A DNA stretch of 64,000 nucleotides from CBEUVQ01 sp965546615 (GTDB lineage Bacteria > Bacillota > Desulfotomaculia > Desulfotomaculales > Desulfohalotomaculaceae). This document shows, one piece after another, positions 25,702 through 34,036 of this stretch. Within the stretch, counting starts at the first letter, position 1. The number at the start of each line of letters is the position of its first letter. The translations under genes were made by a program, and so were the position numbers. The notes beneath the pieces were generated by a model that made no database searches, was not told the origin of the DNA, and saw only the letters and a program-made list of their open reading frames with translations. Where the stretch lies: contig CBEUVQ010000003.1 of NCBI GenBank assembly GCA_965546615.1, positions 44,994 to 108,993 of the forward strand, in the 5' to 3' direction.

Positions 25702-27090
25702 ATGTTTCACCGCTTTAAAAAATTGTTAACGGCGGATATAGTGCTTTTAACGGCAATAATGCTGCTGTGCACCGGCTGTGCCGGCAGTGAAGAAAAGAAA
25801 CCAATACCGCAGCCTCAGCTGAAGATAGGGGTTAGCATCGCTGATATGCAGCGCGACGGCAACGCGGTAATTAAGCAGGTGTTTGATCAGGCAAAGGAAA
25901 AAGATAACGTCAGAATAACTTGGCTGGATGCCAAGGGGGATCCGGTACAGCAGCAAAAAGATATTCAAAAGCTGATTGAGGAGAAAGTAAAGGTAGCTGT
26001 GCTGCAGGTAACCGACCCGGCAGTTGGCTCTGACTTGGTACAGCAGCTGGTGCAAAACAATATAAAAGTGATTGCTTTAGAAACACTGCCGGTAAATACA
26101 CCGGTGGATGCCTATATTACCTCTGATCACAGCCGTACCGGCGCACTGCAGGTGCGTTATCTGCAGACACTGCTGCAGCAAAGCAGCCAGCAGCTGCAGC
26201 AGGATGCAGTGGTGATTGAACCGCAGCAGCCCCAACAGCAGGCAGAACAGCAGAACGGGCAAAATCAGCAGCTCATCATCCCGTCGGAACAGCAGGCGGC
26301 GGCAGCGCTGCAGGACGGCCTGCCGATGAAAGTAGTTGTACTGCAGGGGGACAGTAATGATCAAATGGCTCGGGAGATTACCGCGGCGGTGCAGAGCGGT
26401 TTAAAGGAAACAGAGAATATTGATGTGGTACTGACCGCCCCTCACCCGCGCTGGGACGAAAACTTGGCTAAAACGACAATGCAGCAGGTTGTTGCAGAAA
26501 ACAAGAATATTGATGCGGTGCTGGCAAATGACAGCAGCTTGGCTTTGGCAGCGGTGGAAGTGCTGAAAGAAATGGGCATGGAACGCCGGGTGATTACCGT
26601 TGGCGTGGGCGGCTCCCCCAAAGCAGTAAAAGCGATCAGCGCCGGCGAGCACGATGCGGAGGTGGACAACCGGCCGGATATGCTGGCGCAGCTGGCCTAT
26701 GACGCCGCCAAAGCAATGGCTGACGGCGGGGCGTTTCAATACGACACCACCGTTGACAACGGTGATTACACGGTACCGGCTAAAATCGTGCCTTCCCGCT
26801 TGGTTCACCGGCAAAATATATTTCTGCTGCAGGATCGGATGAAAGCGCAGGACGGGCAGGAGCAGCAGGATCAGCAGAGTCAGCAGCAGGAGCAGCAGCA
26901 GGGTCAGCAAGAACAGCAGAATCAGCAGGGGAGTCAAAGTGAACAGAAGAAAACAAACCTGCGCATCACGACGGATGACGGCAAGGTAGTGGAGGTGCAG
27001 ATAGACGGGGAAGTGCAGTCCATCGAAAGTGACAGTGGTGACAGCGGCGGTGAACAAAGTGAGCAGCAGAGCAGTCAAGGTGGGCAGTAA
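25702..27090 (+). CDS. Glutamine-rich periplasmic-binding-protein-like lipoprotein
   Basis: A 462-residue secreted lipoprotein: signal peptide with lipidation cysteine in LLCTGCAG, then a type I periplasmic-binding fold of the sugar-binding (RbsB-like) class (IGVSIADMQRDGNAV, PVQQQKDIQKLIEEKVKVAVLQ, NIDAVLANDSSLALAAVEVLKEMG and TVGVGGSPKAVKAI). Two features are odd. A Q-rich insert of about 50 residues interrupts the fold (roughly residues 155-205), and the C-terminal 85 residues are Q/E/S-rich low complexity. No permease or ATPase gene is adjacent, so it may be a sensor or surface protein instead of a transport component. ATG at 25702 after GAGGTGGGAG; an upstream in-frame start is less convincing. 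Confidence 0.8.
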   Translation: MFHRFKKLLTADIVLLTAIMLLCTGCAGSEEKKPIPQPQLKIGVSIADMQRDGNAVIKQVFDQAKEKDNVRITWLDAKGDPVQQQKDIQKLIEEKVKVAVLQVTDPAVGSDLVQQLVQNNIKVIALETLPVNTPVDAYITSDHSRTGALQVRYLQTLLQQSSQQLQQDAVVIEPQQPQQQAEQQNGQNQQLIIPSEQQAAAALQDGLPMKVVVLQGDSNDQMAREITAAVQSGLKETENIDVVLTAPHPRWDENLAKTTMQQVVAENKNIDAVLANDSSLALAAVEVLKEMGMERRVITVGVGGSPKAVKAISAGEHDAEVDNRPDMLAQLAYDAAKAMADGGAFQYDTTVDNGDYTVPAKIVPSRLVHRQNIFLLQDRMKAQDGQEQQDQQSQQQEQQQGQQEQQNQQGSQSEQKKTNLRITTDDGKVVEVQIDGEVQSIESDSGDSGGEQSEQQSSQGGQ

Positions 27091-27099
27091 CTTTAACCT

Positions 27100-27131
27100 A
27101 GGGGCGCGAGCAACCGCGCCCCTGTTTGTTT
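27100..27131 (+). terminator. Terminator after the Q-rich lipoprotein gene
   Basis: AGGGGCGCG (27100-27108) and CGCGCCCCT (27115-27123) form a 9-bp stem with a six-base loop, followed by GTTTGTTT. Confidence 0.85.
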
Positions 27132-27219
27132 AGGTGAGCAGAGTTTTAAATGTTTTTGACTTATATGATATAATTTATTTGGTTAAATAATAACTACAGT
27201 TATTCGGAGGTAAAGCAGA

Positions 27220-29226
27220 GTGAGCAGCAGTTTTAAGCTGGTTTCGGAATACAGCCCGCGCGGCGACCAGCCGCAGGCGATTGCCAAATTGGTTGAGGGA
27301 TTAGACCGAGGGCTGAAACACCAAACGCTTTTAGGGGTGACCGGTTCCGGAAAAACATATACTATGGCCAACGTGATTGCGGAAGTTAACCGTCCTACGC
27401 TGGTGCTGGCACCGAACAAAACACTGGCAGCTCAGCTGTGCAGCGAATTCAAAGAGTTTTTTCCGCACAATGCGGTAGAGTATTTTGTCAGTTACTTTGA
27501 CTATTATCAACCGGAGGCTTACATACCGCAGACAGATACTTATATTGAAAAAGATAGCAGTATTAACGATGAAATAGACAAGCTGCGCCACTCTGCCACC
27601 TGTGCGCTGATTGAGCGGCGTGACGTTGTTGTTGTGGCCAGTGTTTCCTGCATTTACGGTTTAGGTAACCCGGAAGAGTACCGCAATTTAGTACTGTCGC
27701 TGCGTGCCGGCGGCAGTTACGATCGCGATGCCGTTCTGCGCAAACTGGTAGATATTCAATATGACCGCAACGATGTGAATTTTACCCGCGGTACCTTCCG
27801 GGTGCGCGGTGATGTGATAGAGATTTTTCCGGCGTCCGCTACCGAAAAAGCGCTGCGGGTAGAGATGTTCGGCGATGAAATAGAACGGATTTTAGAATTT
27901 GATGTGCTTACCGGCGAGATATACGGTGAGCGCAGTCATATCTGGGTTTTTCCTGCCAGCCACTATGCCACTTCCGGCGAAAAATTGGAGAGGGCCGTTC
28001 AATCGATTGAAGAAGAACTGCAGCAGCGGCTGAAAGAGCTGCGTGACCAAGATAAGCTGCTGGAAGCGCAGCGGTTGGAGCAGCGCACCAACTATGATAT
28101 TGAAATGATGCGTGAAGTGGGCTACTGCAGTGGGATTGAAAACTACAGCCGTCACCTTACCGGACGGGCACCGGGCGAACCGCCGTATACACTGCTGGAC
28201 TTTTTCCCGGATGACTTTTTATTAATTGTGGATGAATCGCACGTAGCAATTCCTCAAGTAGGGGGCATGTATGAAGGGGATCGGTCCCGCAAAACCACTT
28301 TGGTGGAACACGGGTTTCGTCTGCCTTCCGCTTTGGATAACCGCCCGTTGAAGTTTGATGAGTTTGCTCAACGGGTCGGCCAATGCATCTATGTTTCCGC
28401 AACTCCCGGTCCCTTTGAGCTGGAGCACAGTCAGCAGGTAGTGGAACAGATTATTCGGCCTACCGGTCTGGTTGATCCCGAAATCAGTGTGCGACCCACC
28501 AAAGGGCAAATCGACGATCTGCTTGGGGAAATTCGCCTGCGGGTAGAGCGTGACGAACGGGTATTGGTTACCACGTTAACGAAAAAGATGGCGGAGGATT
28601 TAACGGATTACTTTAGAGAGACCGGCGTTAAAGTGCGCTATCTGCATGCCGACATCGGCACTATTGAACGCATGGAAATTCTGCGCGACCTGCGTTTAGG
28701 TGAATTCGACGTGCTGGTGGGCATTAACCTGCTGCGCGAAGGTTTGGACCTGCCGGAAGTGAGCTTGGTAGCAATATTGGATGCGGATAAAGAGGGTTAT
28801 TTGCGCAGTGAGCGTTCGCTGATCCAAACTATCGGCCGGGCGGCGCGAAATTCTGAAGGTAAAGTGATTATGTACGCCGATCAAATCACCAAGTCGATGC
28901 GCAAAGCGATTGATGAAACGGAAAGAAGACGGAAGAAGCAAATAGCTTTCAACAAGGAACACAATATTGTGCCGCAAACCGTGCGCAAAGCGGTGCGCGA
29001 TATCATCGAAGCCACTAAAACGGCTGAAGCACCGGTGAAATACAATGTCAACAAGCCGGTAGAAAAGATGAACAAGCGGGACTTGAAGAAACTGATCGCT
29101 GATTTGGAAAAAGAAATGAAGCAAAAAGCGAGAGAACTGGAATTTGAAGAGGCGGCTCAACTGCGTGATGTCATCATCGAATTAAGGCTGAAACTTCGCG
29201 GTGTTAAGCCGCTGAATGAAGTGTAA
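27220..29226 (+). CDS. uvrB: Excinuclease ABC subunit B
   Basis: UvrB is the damage-verifying helicase-like subunit of nucleotide excision repair. The 668-residue protein has Walker A (GVTGSGKT), the beta-hairpin that inserts into DNA (YFVSYFDYYQPEAYIP), helicase motif QTIGRAARNSEGK and a C-terminal UVR motif (LIADLEKEMKQKARELEFEEA; the part that contacts UvrC). GTG start at 27220 after CGGAGG. It is followed 14 bases later by uvrA. I saw no clear LexA box in the leader. Confidence 0.98.
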   Translation: MSSSFKLVSEYSPRGDQPQAIAKLVEGLDRGLKHQTLLGVTGSGKTYTMANVIAEVNRPTLVLAPNKTLAAQLCSEFKEFFPHNAVEYFVSYFDYYQPEAYIPQTDTYIEKDSSINDEIDKLRHSATCALIERRDVVVVASVSCIYGLGNPEEYRNLVLSLRAGGSYDRDAVLRKLVDIQYDRNDVNFTRGTFRVRGDVIEIFPASATEKALRVEMFGDEIERILEFDVLTGEIYGERSHIWVFPASHYATSGEKLERAVQSIEEELQQRLKELRDQDKLLEAQRLEQRTNYDIEMMREVGYCSGIENYSRHLTGRAPGEPPYTLLDFFPDDFLLIVDESHVAIPQVGGMYEGDRSRKTTLVEHGFRLPSALDNRPLKFDEFAQRVGQCIYVSATPGPFELEHSQQVVEQIIRPTGLVDPEISVRPTKGQIDDLLGEIRLRVERDERVLVTTLTKKMAEDLTDYFRETGVKVRYLHADIGTIERMEILRDLRLGEFDVLVGINLLREGLDLPEVSLVAILDADKEGYLRSERSLIQTIGRAARNSEGKVIMYADQITKSMRKAIDETERRRKKQIAFNKEHNIVPQTVRKAVRDIIEATKTAEAPVKYNVNKPVEKMNKRDLKKLIADLEKEMKQKARELEFEEAAQLRDVIIELRLKLRGVKPLNEV

Positions 29227-29240
29227 AGACGGAGGAAGTT

Positions 29241-32114
29241 ATGCTGGATAAAATTTTGGTTAAGGGTGCCCGAGCTCATAACTTAAAAAACATTGATATA
29301 GAGATACCGCGGGATCGGTTTGTGGTGATTACCGGGCTTTCCGGTTCCGGTAAAAGTTCACTGGCTTTTGACACAATTTATGCCGAGGGGCAGCGGCGTT
29401 ATGTGGAATCACTGTCTGCTTATGCCCGTCAGTTTTTGGGTCAAATGAATAAGCCGGATGTTGACTATATTGAAGGTTTATCGCCGGCGATTTCCATTGA
29501 CCAAAAAACTACCAGTCAAAATCCGCGCAGTACAGTGGGGACAGTGACTGAGATATACGACTATTTACGCCTGCTTTTTGCCCGGGTGGGGCATCCACAC
29601 TGTCCGAAGTGCGGCAAACCGATTACCCAGCAGACGGTACAGCAGATGGTTGACCAGCTGATGGAACTGCCGGAGCGCACTAAAATTCAGCTGCTTGCTC
29701 CGCTGGTTCGCGGCAAAAAAGGCGAGCATGTTAAAATTTTAGAAGATGTAAAAAAGAACGGTTATGTGCGGGTACGCATTGACGGTGAAGTGCGGGAAGC
29801 AGCCGATGAAATTAAATTGGATAAAAATAAGAAGCACACCATTGAAGTAGTGATTGACCGCTTGGTAATCCGAAAAGGGGTGGAAAAGCGGTTGGCCGAC
29901 TCGCTGGAAACCACTTTAAAAGCAGGGGGAGGCGTGGTGCTGGTTGATGTAATCGACGGCACACCGCGGGTGTTCAGCGAGAACTTTGCTTGTGTCGATT
30001 GCGGCATCGGCATTAGCGAAATTACGCCGCGCTTGTTTTCATTTAACAGTCCGTTCGGAGCTTGTCCGGTATGCACCGGCCTAGGCATTAATAAAGAGAT
30101 TGACCCCGATTTGGTAATACCTGACAAGTCCAAATCCATCAGTGAAGGTGCGATTATCGGCTGGTATAAAAGCGATGCTGCCTTTCGTTATTTGGATGCG
30201 CTTGCTGAGCATTACGGTTTCAGCTTGGATGTGCCGGTGGAAGAGATGGATCCCAAGCATTTAAACTATGTGCTTTACGGCAGCGGCAAAGAAAAGATTA
30301 AGTTTACTTACCGGGACAGTTATGGCAACCTGCACAGTTACAGTACTGTTTTTGAAGGGGTAATCCACAACCTTAACCGGCTGTATAAAGAAACCACGTC
30401 GGAATGGCGCCGCCAAGAACTGGAGAAATATGTAATTGACAAACCCTGCCCGGCCTGCGGGGGGGCACGCTTAAAGCCGGAAGCGTTAGCGGTATTGGTG
30501 AACGGTAAAAACATAAATGAGGTTACTGCGATGTCGGTACTGCAGCTGCAGAAATTTTTTCAGGAGCTGCAGCTGACGGAACGGGAACAGTTCATTGCCA
30601 GACAGATATTAAAAGAAATCAATGCCCGTCTGGGCTTTTTAATGAACGTCGGTTTGGATTATTTGACGCTGGATCGGGCGGCAGGTACGCTTTCCGGCGG
30701 TGAAGCCCAGCGCATTAGGTTGGCCACCCAGATTGGCTCCGGTTTGATGGGTGTGCTGTATATTTTGGACGAACCCAGCATCGGGCTGCACCAGCGCGAC
30801 AACATGCGCTTGATTAAAACGCTGGAGCGGCTGCGCGATATGGGCAACACATTAATTGTGGTGGAACACGATGAAGACACCGTGCTGGCATCTGATTATG
30901 TGATTGATATCGGGCCGGGTGCCGGTGAAAACGGCGGCAGAGTAGTGGCTGCCGGTACACCGCAGGAGATTTTGCAGGATGAGAATTCTATTACCGGCCA
31001 ATATTTAAGCGGCCGCAAAGTGATACCGGTGCCGCCGCGGCGCCGCCAACCAAGCGGCAAAGAAATTGCTGTTGTTGGGGCGAGTGAACACAACCTGAAA
31101 AATATTGATGTTGCTGTCCCGCTGGGTGTATTTACCTGTATTACCGGTGTGAGCGGTTCAGGTAAAAGTACGCTGATTAATGAAGTGCTGTATAAGCGGC
31201 TGGCTCAGCAGCTGCACCGGGCAAAAAGTCATCCCGGCAAATGCAGAGATATTTTGGGAATTGAGCATCTGGAAAAGGTAATAGATATCGACCAAGCCCC
31301 GATCGGCCGTACGCCGCGTTCCAATCCCGCTACTTATACCGGGGTGTTTACCTATATCAGAGAATTATTTGCTCAGCTGCCGGAAGCAAAAGTGCGCGGC
31401 TATAAACCCGGGCGGTTCAGCTTCAATGTGAAGGGCGGGCGCTGTGAGGCCTGCCGAGGCGACGGCATTATTAAGATTGAGATGCATTTTTTGCCGGACG
31501 TTTATGTTCCCTGCGAAGTGTGCAAGGGTAAACGCTACAACCGCGAAACGCTGGAGGTTAAATACAAAGGGAAAAGTATTGCCGATGTATTAAACATGAC
31601 GGTGGATACCGCGGTGGAATTTTTTAAAAACATTCCGCGCATTTACAATAAGCTGCGCACGCTGCAGGATGTCGGCTTAGGTTATATTCGTTTGGGGCAG
31701 TCAGCGACCGAACTTTCCGGCGGTGAGGCCCAGCGGGTTAAATTGGCCACCGAACTGTCCCGCCGTTCCAACGGTAAGACGATGTATATTTTAGACGAGC
31801 CCACCACCGGGCTGCATGCCGCCGACATTCACCGACTGTTGAAAGTGCTGCACCGCTTGGTGGAAAACGGCAGTACCGTGGTGGTAATTGAACACAACCT
31901 TGACGTGATTAAAACAGCCGACTACATTATTGATTTAGGACCGGAAGGCGGGGACAAGGGCGGTCAGGTAGTGGCCACCGGCACGCCGGAGGAAATAACC
32001 GAGGTAGAACAATCCTACACCGGCCAATTTCTCAAACCGGTATTGGAGCGGGACAAAAAACGTTCCGCTGCACCACTGTTAGAAGAAACGGACGCAAAAG
32101 AGGCTGCGTTGTAA
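29241..32114 (+). CDS. uvrA: Excinuclease ABC subunit A
   Basis: UvrA is the DNA damage recognition ATPase of nucleotide excision repair, 957 residues. It has two ABC ATPase modules (Walker A GLSGSGKSS and GVSGSGKST; signatures LSGGEAQRIRLA and LSGGEAQRVKLA) and zinc-binding cysteines (CPKCGKP, CVDC...CPVC, CEACRGDG...CEVCKG). It forms an operon with uvrB. uvrC, which usually lies close by in related genomes, is found 23 kb downstream beyond the accessory island. A strong terminator follows. Confidence 0.98.
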   Translation: MLDKILVKGARAHNLKNIDIEIPRDRFVVITGLSGSGKSSLAFDTIYAEGQRRYVESLSAYARQFLGQMNKPDVDYIEGLSPAISIDQKTTSQNPRSTVGTVTEIYDYLRLLFARVGHPHCPKCGKPITQQTVQQMVDQLMELPERTKIQLLAPLVRGKKGEHVKILEDVKKNGYVRVRIDGEVREAADEIKLDKNKKHTIEVVIDRLVIRKGVEKRLADSLETTLKAGGGVVLVDVIDGTPRVFSENFACVDCGIGISEITPRLFSFNSPFGACPVCTGLGINKEIDPDLVIPDKSKSISEGAIIGWYKSDAAFRYLDALAEHYGFSLDVPVEEMDPKHLNYVLYGSGKEKIKFTYRDSYGNLHSYSTVFEGVIHNLNRLYKETTSEWRRQELEKYVIDKPCPACGGARLKPEALAVLVNGKNINEVTAMSVLQLQKFFQELQLTEREQFIARQILKEINARLGFLMNVGLDYLTLDRAAGTLSGGEAQRIRLATQIGSGLMGVLYILDEPSIGLHQRDNMRLIKTLERLRDMGNTLIVVEHDEDTVLASDYVIDIGPGAGENGGRVVAAGTPQEILQDENSITGQYLSGRKVIPVPPRRRQPSGKEIAVVGASEHNLKNIDVAVPLGVFTCITGVSGSGKSTLINEVLYKRLAQQLHRAKSHPGKCRDILGIEHLEKVIDIDQAPIGRTPRSNPATYTGVFTYIRELFAQLPEAKVRGYKPGRFSFNVKGGRCEACRGDGIIKIEMHFLPDVYVPCEVCKGKRYNRETLEVKYKGKSIADVLNMTVDTAVEFFKNIPRIYNKLRTLQDVGLGYIRLGQSATELSGGEAQRVKLATELSRRSNGKTMYILDEPTTGLHAADIHRLLKVLHRLVENGSTVVVIEHNLDVIKTADYIIDLGPEGGDKGGQVVATGTPEEITEVEQSYTGQFLKPVLERDKKRSAAPLLEETDAKEAAL

Positions 32115-32118
32115 TAAA

Positions 32119-32158
32119 GAATCCCATGCTGATGATAAAGGCATGGGATTTTTATTTT
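32119..32158 (+). terminator. Terminator after uvrA
   Basis: ATCCCATGC (32121-32129) and GCATGGGAT (32141-32149) form a perfect 9-bp stem followed by TTTTATTTT. It closes the uvrBA transcript and marks the left edge of the accessory island. Confidence 0.9.
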
Positions 32159-32282
32159 ACTTGTAAATTTTACAGCTTTGAGTATACTGTGTAATTCAAT
32201 TTTGGCCGTGCCGACAGCGGTTTGGCGCATTTGTTATTATAATGAATTGTTAAAAAAAAGAAATTATTAAAAAACGTGCGAT

Positions 32283-32373
32283 AATACCGAATATAATTTA
32301 ACATTATCAAGAAGGAGAATTAAATATGCCGGAGAAGAGATAACCAATAAAATAAAGAATGGCGTTCGGTATT
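32283..32373 (+). promoter_or_regulatory. Candidate IclR-controlled promoter region with two inverted AATACCGAA half-sites
   Basis: AATACCGAA at 32283-32291 abuts a TATAAT box (32292-32297), and its exact reverse complement TTCGGTATT lies at 32365-32373, also merging into a -10-like TATTAT. The same half-site occurs four times before the molybdenum hydroxylase operon at 40715-40814. No consensus -35 is visible, which would fit an activator-dependent promoter. The whole 309-bp gap between uvrA and the IclR gene holds only the terminator, these sites and a five-codon ORF. Confidence 0.6.
32326..32343 (+). other. Possible five-codon leader ORF upstream of the IclR gene
   Basis: An AAGGAG site at 32312-32317 is followed, nine bases on, by ATG and four more codons (MPEKR) ending in TAA at 32341-32343. 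The ribosome site is much better than chance would usually give, but no coding product of use is expected. It may be the remnant start of a lost gene or a leader peptide. Confidence 0.35.
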
Positions 32374-32423
32374 ATAGAATAGATTGTTTTAAATGTTAAA
32401 TACTATTTGGGGGTGAGCTGTTG

Positions 32424-33212
32424 ATGGATGATAGCAGTGTTAAAAAGCCCGCTGAAACATCACAAATTCGTTCTGTTGCCAAAGCTTTAACTATAATCGA
32501 TGTTTTGTCGACATGCAAAGAAGGGATGCCGCTGGTGCAAATAGCAAAAAAAATGGGCATCGCTAAGAGTACGCTGCATGGGCTGCTTTCTACACTGAGA
32601 GATTTTGGTTATGTTGAGCAATCTCCTTTTACCGGCAATTACAAGTTGGGAATAAGGCTTTTTGAAATCGGAAATATGGTTGCCAGATCATGGGATGTGC
32701 GCACTGTGGCCAAAGCGCATATCCACCAGTTGGTAAACGATGTTTCCGAAACGGTACATCTTGCAGTGCTGGACAAAGGAGATGTCTTATATATAGATAA
32801 ACGGGAGTGCGAGCAAAATCTGCGCATTGTATCCGAAGTTGGTATGCGTCTGCCTGCTCACTGCTCAGGCGTTGGCAAAGCTCTTTTGGCTTATCTTTCC
32901 AGACCGGAGCTTAAACGCATTATCAAAGAAAAAGGGATGAAGCGCTACACCAAAAATACAATAACAGATTTTGAAACACTGGAAAAGGAACTCGCAAAGA
33001 TAAGGGAGCGCGGCTACGCTTACGATAGGGAGGAGATTATGGATAACCTGCTGTGCGTTGCTGTTCCGATATTTAATCACCAAAAAGAGGTTTGTGCGGC
33101 AATAAGTATATCAGGACCAAGTTTCCGCATGAAAGAAAAACTTGATGAATTAACTGAAAAGGTTTGTCAAACAGCGAAAGAAATTTCTCGGGGGTTAGGA
33201 TATTTAGAATAA
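32424..33212 (+). CDS. IclR family transcriptional regulator
   Basis: A 262-residue DNA-binding regulator: N-terminal winged helix-turn-helix (residues 17-75; SVAKALTIIDVLS, MGIAKSTLHGLLSTLRDFGYV) and C-terminal IclR effector domain (VGMRLPAHCSGVGKALLAYL, then YAYDREEIMDNLLCVAVPIF). IclR proteins usually control an adjacent catabolic operon and bind an aromatic, sugar or organic acid inducer. Here it is the first gene of the catabolic cluster, and the repeated AATAMCGAA motifs are its probable operators. The ATG at 32424 follows GGGGGTGAG; TTG at 32421 is an alternative. Confidence 0.92.
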   Translation: MDDSSVKKPAETSQIRSVAKALTIIDVLSTCKEGMPLVQIAKKMGIAKSTLHGLLSTLRDFGYVEQSPFTGNYKLGIRLFEIGNMVARSWDVRTVAKAHIHQLVNDVSETVHLAVLDKGDVLYIDKRECEQNLRIVSEVGMRLPAHCSGVGKALLAYLSRPELKRIIKEKGMKRYTKNTITDFETLEKELAKIRERGYAYDREEIMDNLLCVAVPIFNHQKEVCAAISISGPSFRMKEKLDELTEKVCQTAKEISRGLGYLE

Positions 33213-33229
33213 GCATTGGGGGACTATAT

Positions 33230-34024
33230 ATGGAAATCAGAGAATTTCTCTTTTCGCCTTTGAGAAATAAAAAATTTAATTTTGCGATATCTGCAAAAGA
33301 AAAAGGAATTTTTTCCGGTGAGAAACTGTTAATTGAGCAGGCAGAAAAACTTCAATTGGATATAGATTGGGTAATGCCGGAAGGCACTGCGTTTTTGCCG
33401 GGAGATGCAGTTTTCAAGGGCGCAGGTGAAGCTGAAAAAGTTGCCAGGGCGGAAGAAATGCTTATGGGCATAGTTGGAAAGTCATCGGGCGTGGCAACAA
33501 AAGCAAAAATATTTGTTGATAATGCTTCCGGCAGGATCAAAATTGTTTGCGGAGCATGGAAAAAAGTACAGCCGGAGGTCAGAGGACCGCTGCGCTTGGC
33601 AATTAGCACCGGCGGGGCGGGTATCAGGATTACCGACCGCCCGTTTATTTATTTGGACAAAAACTATGTACGAATGTTTGGCGGTGTGGCGGCGGCGGTT
33701 CAGAGGGCCCGGCAGTTTGAAGAAGGCAGAAGTGTTGCCGTTCAGATTAAAGGAGAGATAAAACCGCTGCTGATTGAAGCCAAAGAAGCGGTTGACAATG
33801 GTGCCGATATAATCATGGTGGATACAGGTAACATTTCGGATTTATCAGCGGTCACAGAATTTGCTGTCAATGATGGGTGGCGCTCGAAAGTACAAATAGC
33901 ATTTGCAGGAGGAATAAGCTTAGAGCAGCTGCCTGCAGTAATTGCCGCCGGTGCGGATATTGTTGATGTGGGTAGGTTTATAATTGATGCCCCTTTGATT
34001 GATTTAAGTTTGGACATTACGTAG
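33230..34024 (+). CDS. Divergent quinolinate phosphoribosyltransferase-like (NadC/ModD family) protein
   Basis: This 264-residue protein follows the QPRTase fold plan: N-terminal open-faced sandwich, then ISKSSGVATKAK-type sequence (KSSGVATKAKIFVD), GAWKKVQPEVRGP in place of the TRKTxPG loop, STGGAGIRITDRP in place of GGGxNHR, NGADIIMVDTG with the conserved aspartate, and AFAGGISLEQLPAVIAAGADIVDVG at the end of the barrel. The His-Arg pair that binds quinolinate in NadC reads Ile-Arg, and the first arginine of TRKT is replaced, so the substrate probably differs. No nadA or nadB is nearby, which argues against a role in NAD synthesis. ATG at 33230 after TTGGGGGAC. Confidence 0.72.
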   Translation: MEIREFLFSPLRNKKFNFAISAKEKGIFSGEKLLIEQAEKLQLDIDWVMPEGTAFLPGDAVFKGAGEAEKVARAEEMLMGIVGKSSGVATKAKIFVDNASGRIKIVCGAWKKVQPEVRGPLRLAISTGGAGIRITDRPFIYLDKNYVRMFGGVAAAVQRARQFEEGRSVAVQIKGEIKPLLIEAKEAVDNGADIIMVDTGNISDLSAVTEFAVNDGWRSKVQIAFAGGISLEQLPAVIAAGADIVDVGRFIIDAPLIDLSLDIT

Positions 34025-34036
34025 GGAGGGGACTTG

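Noticed and set aside
26160..26940. CAG-rich repeats as a CRISPR or tandem repeat array
   Set aside because: The repeats are short, irregular and in frame, coding for glutamine-rich protein segments.
27220..32114. Long antisense ORFs within uvrB and uvrA
   Set aside because: They lack ribosome sites and family signatures and simply mirror the codon pattern of the real genes.
33230..34024. Calling the QPRTase-like gene nadC for NAD synthesis
   Set aside because: It lies in a catabolic operon without nadA or nadB and has lost the His of the quinolinate-binding motif.
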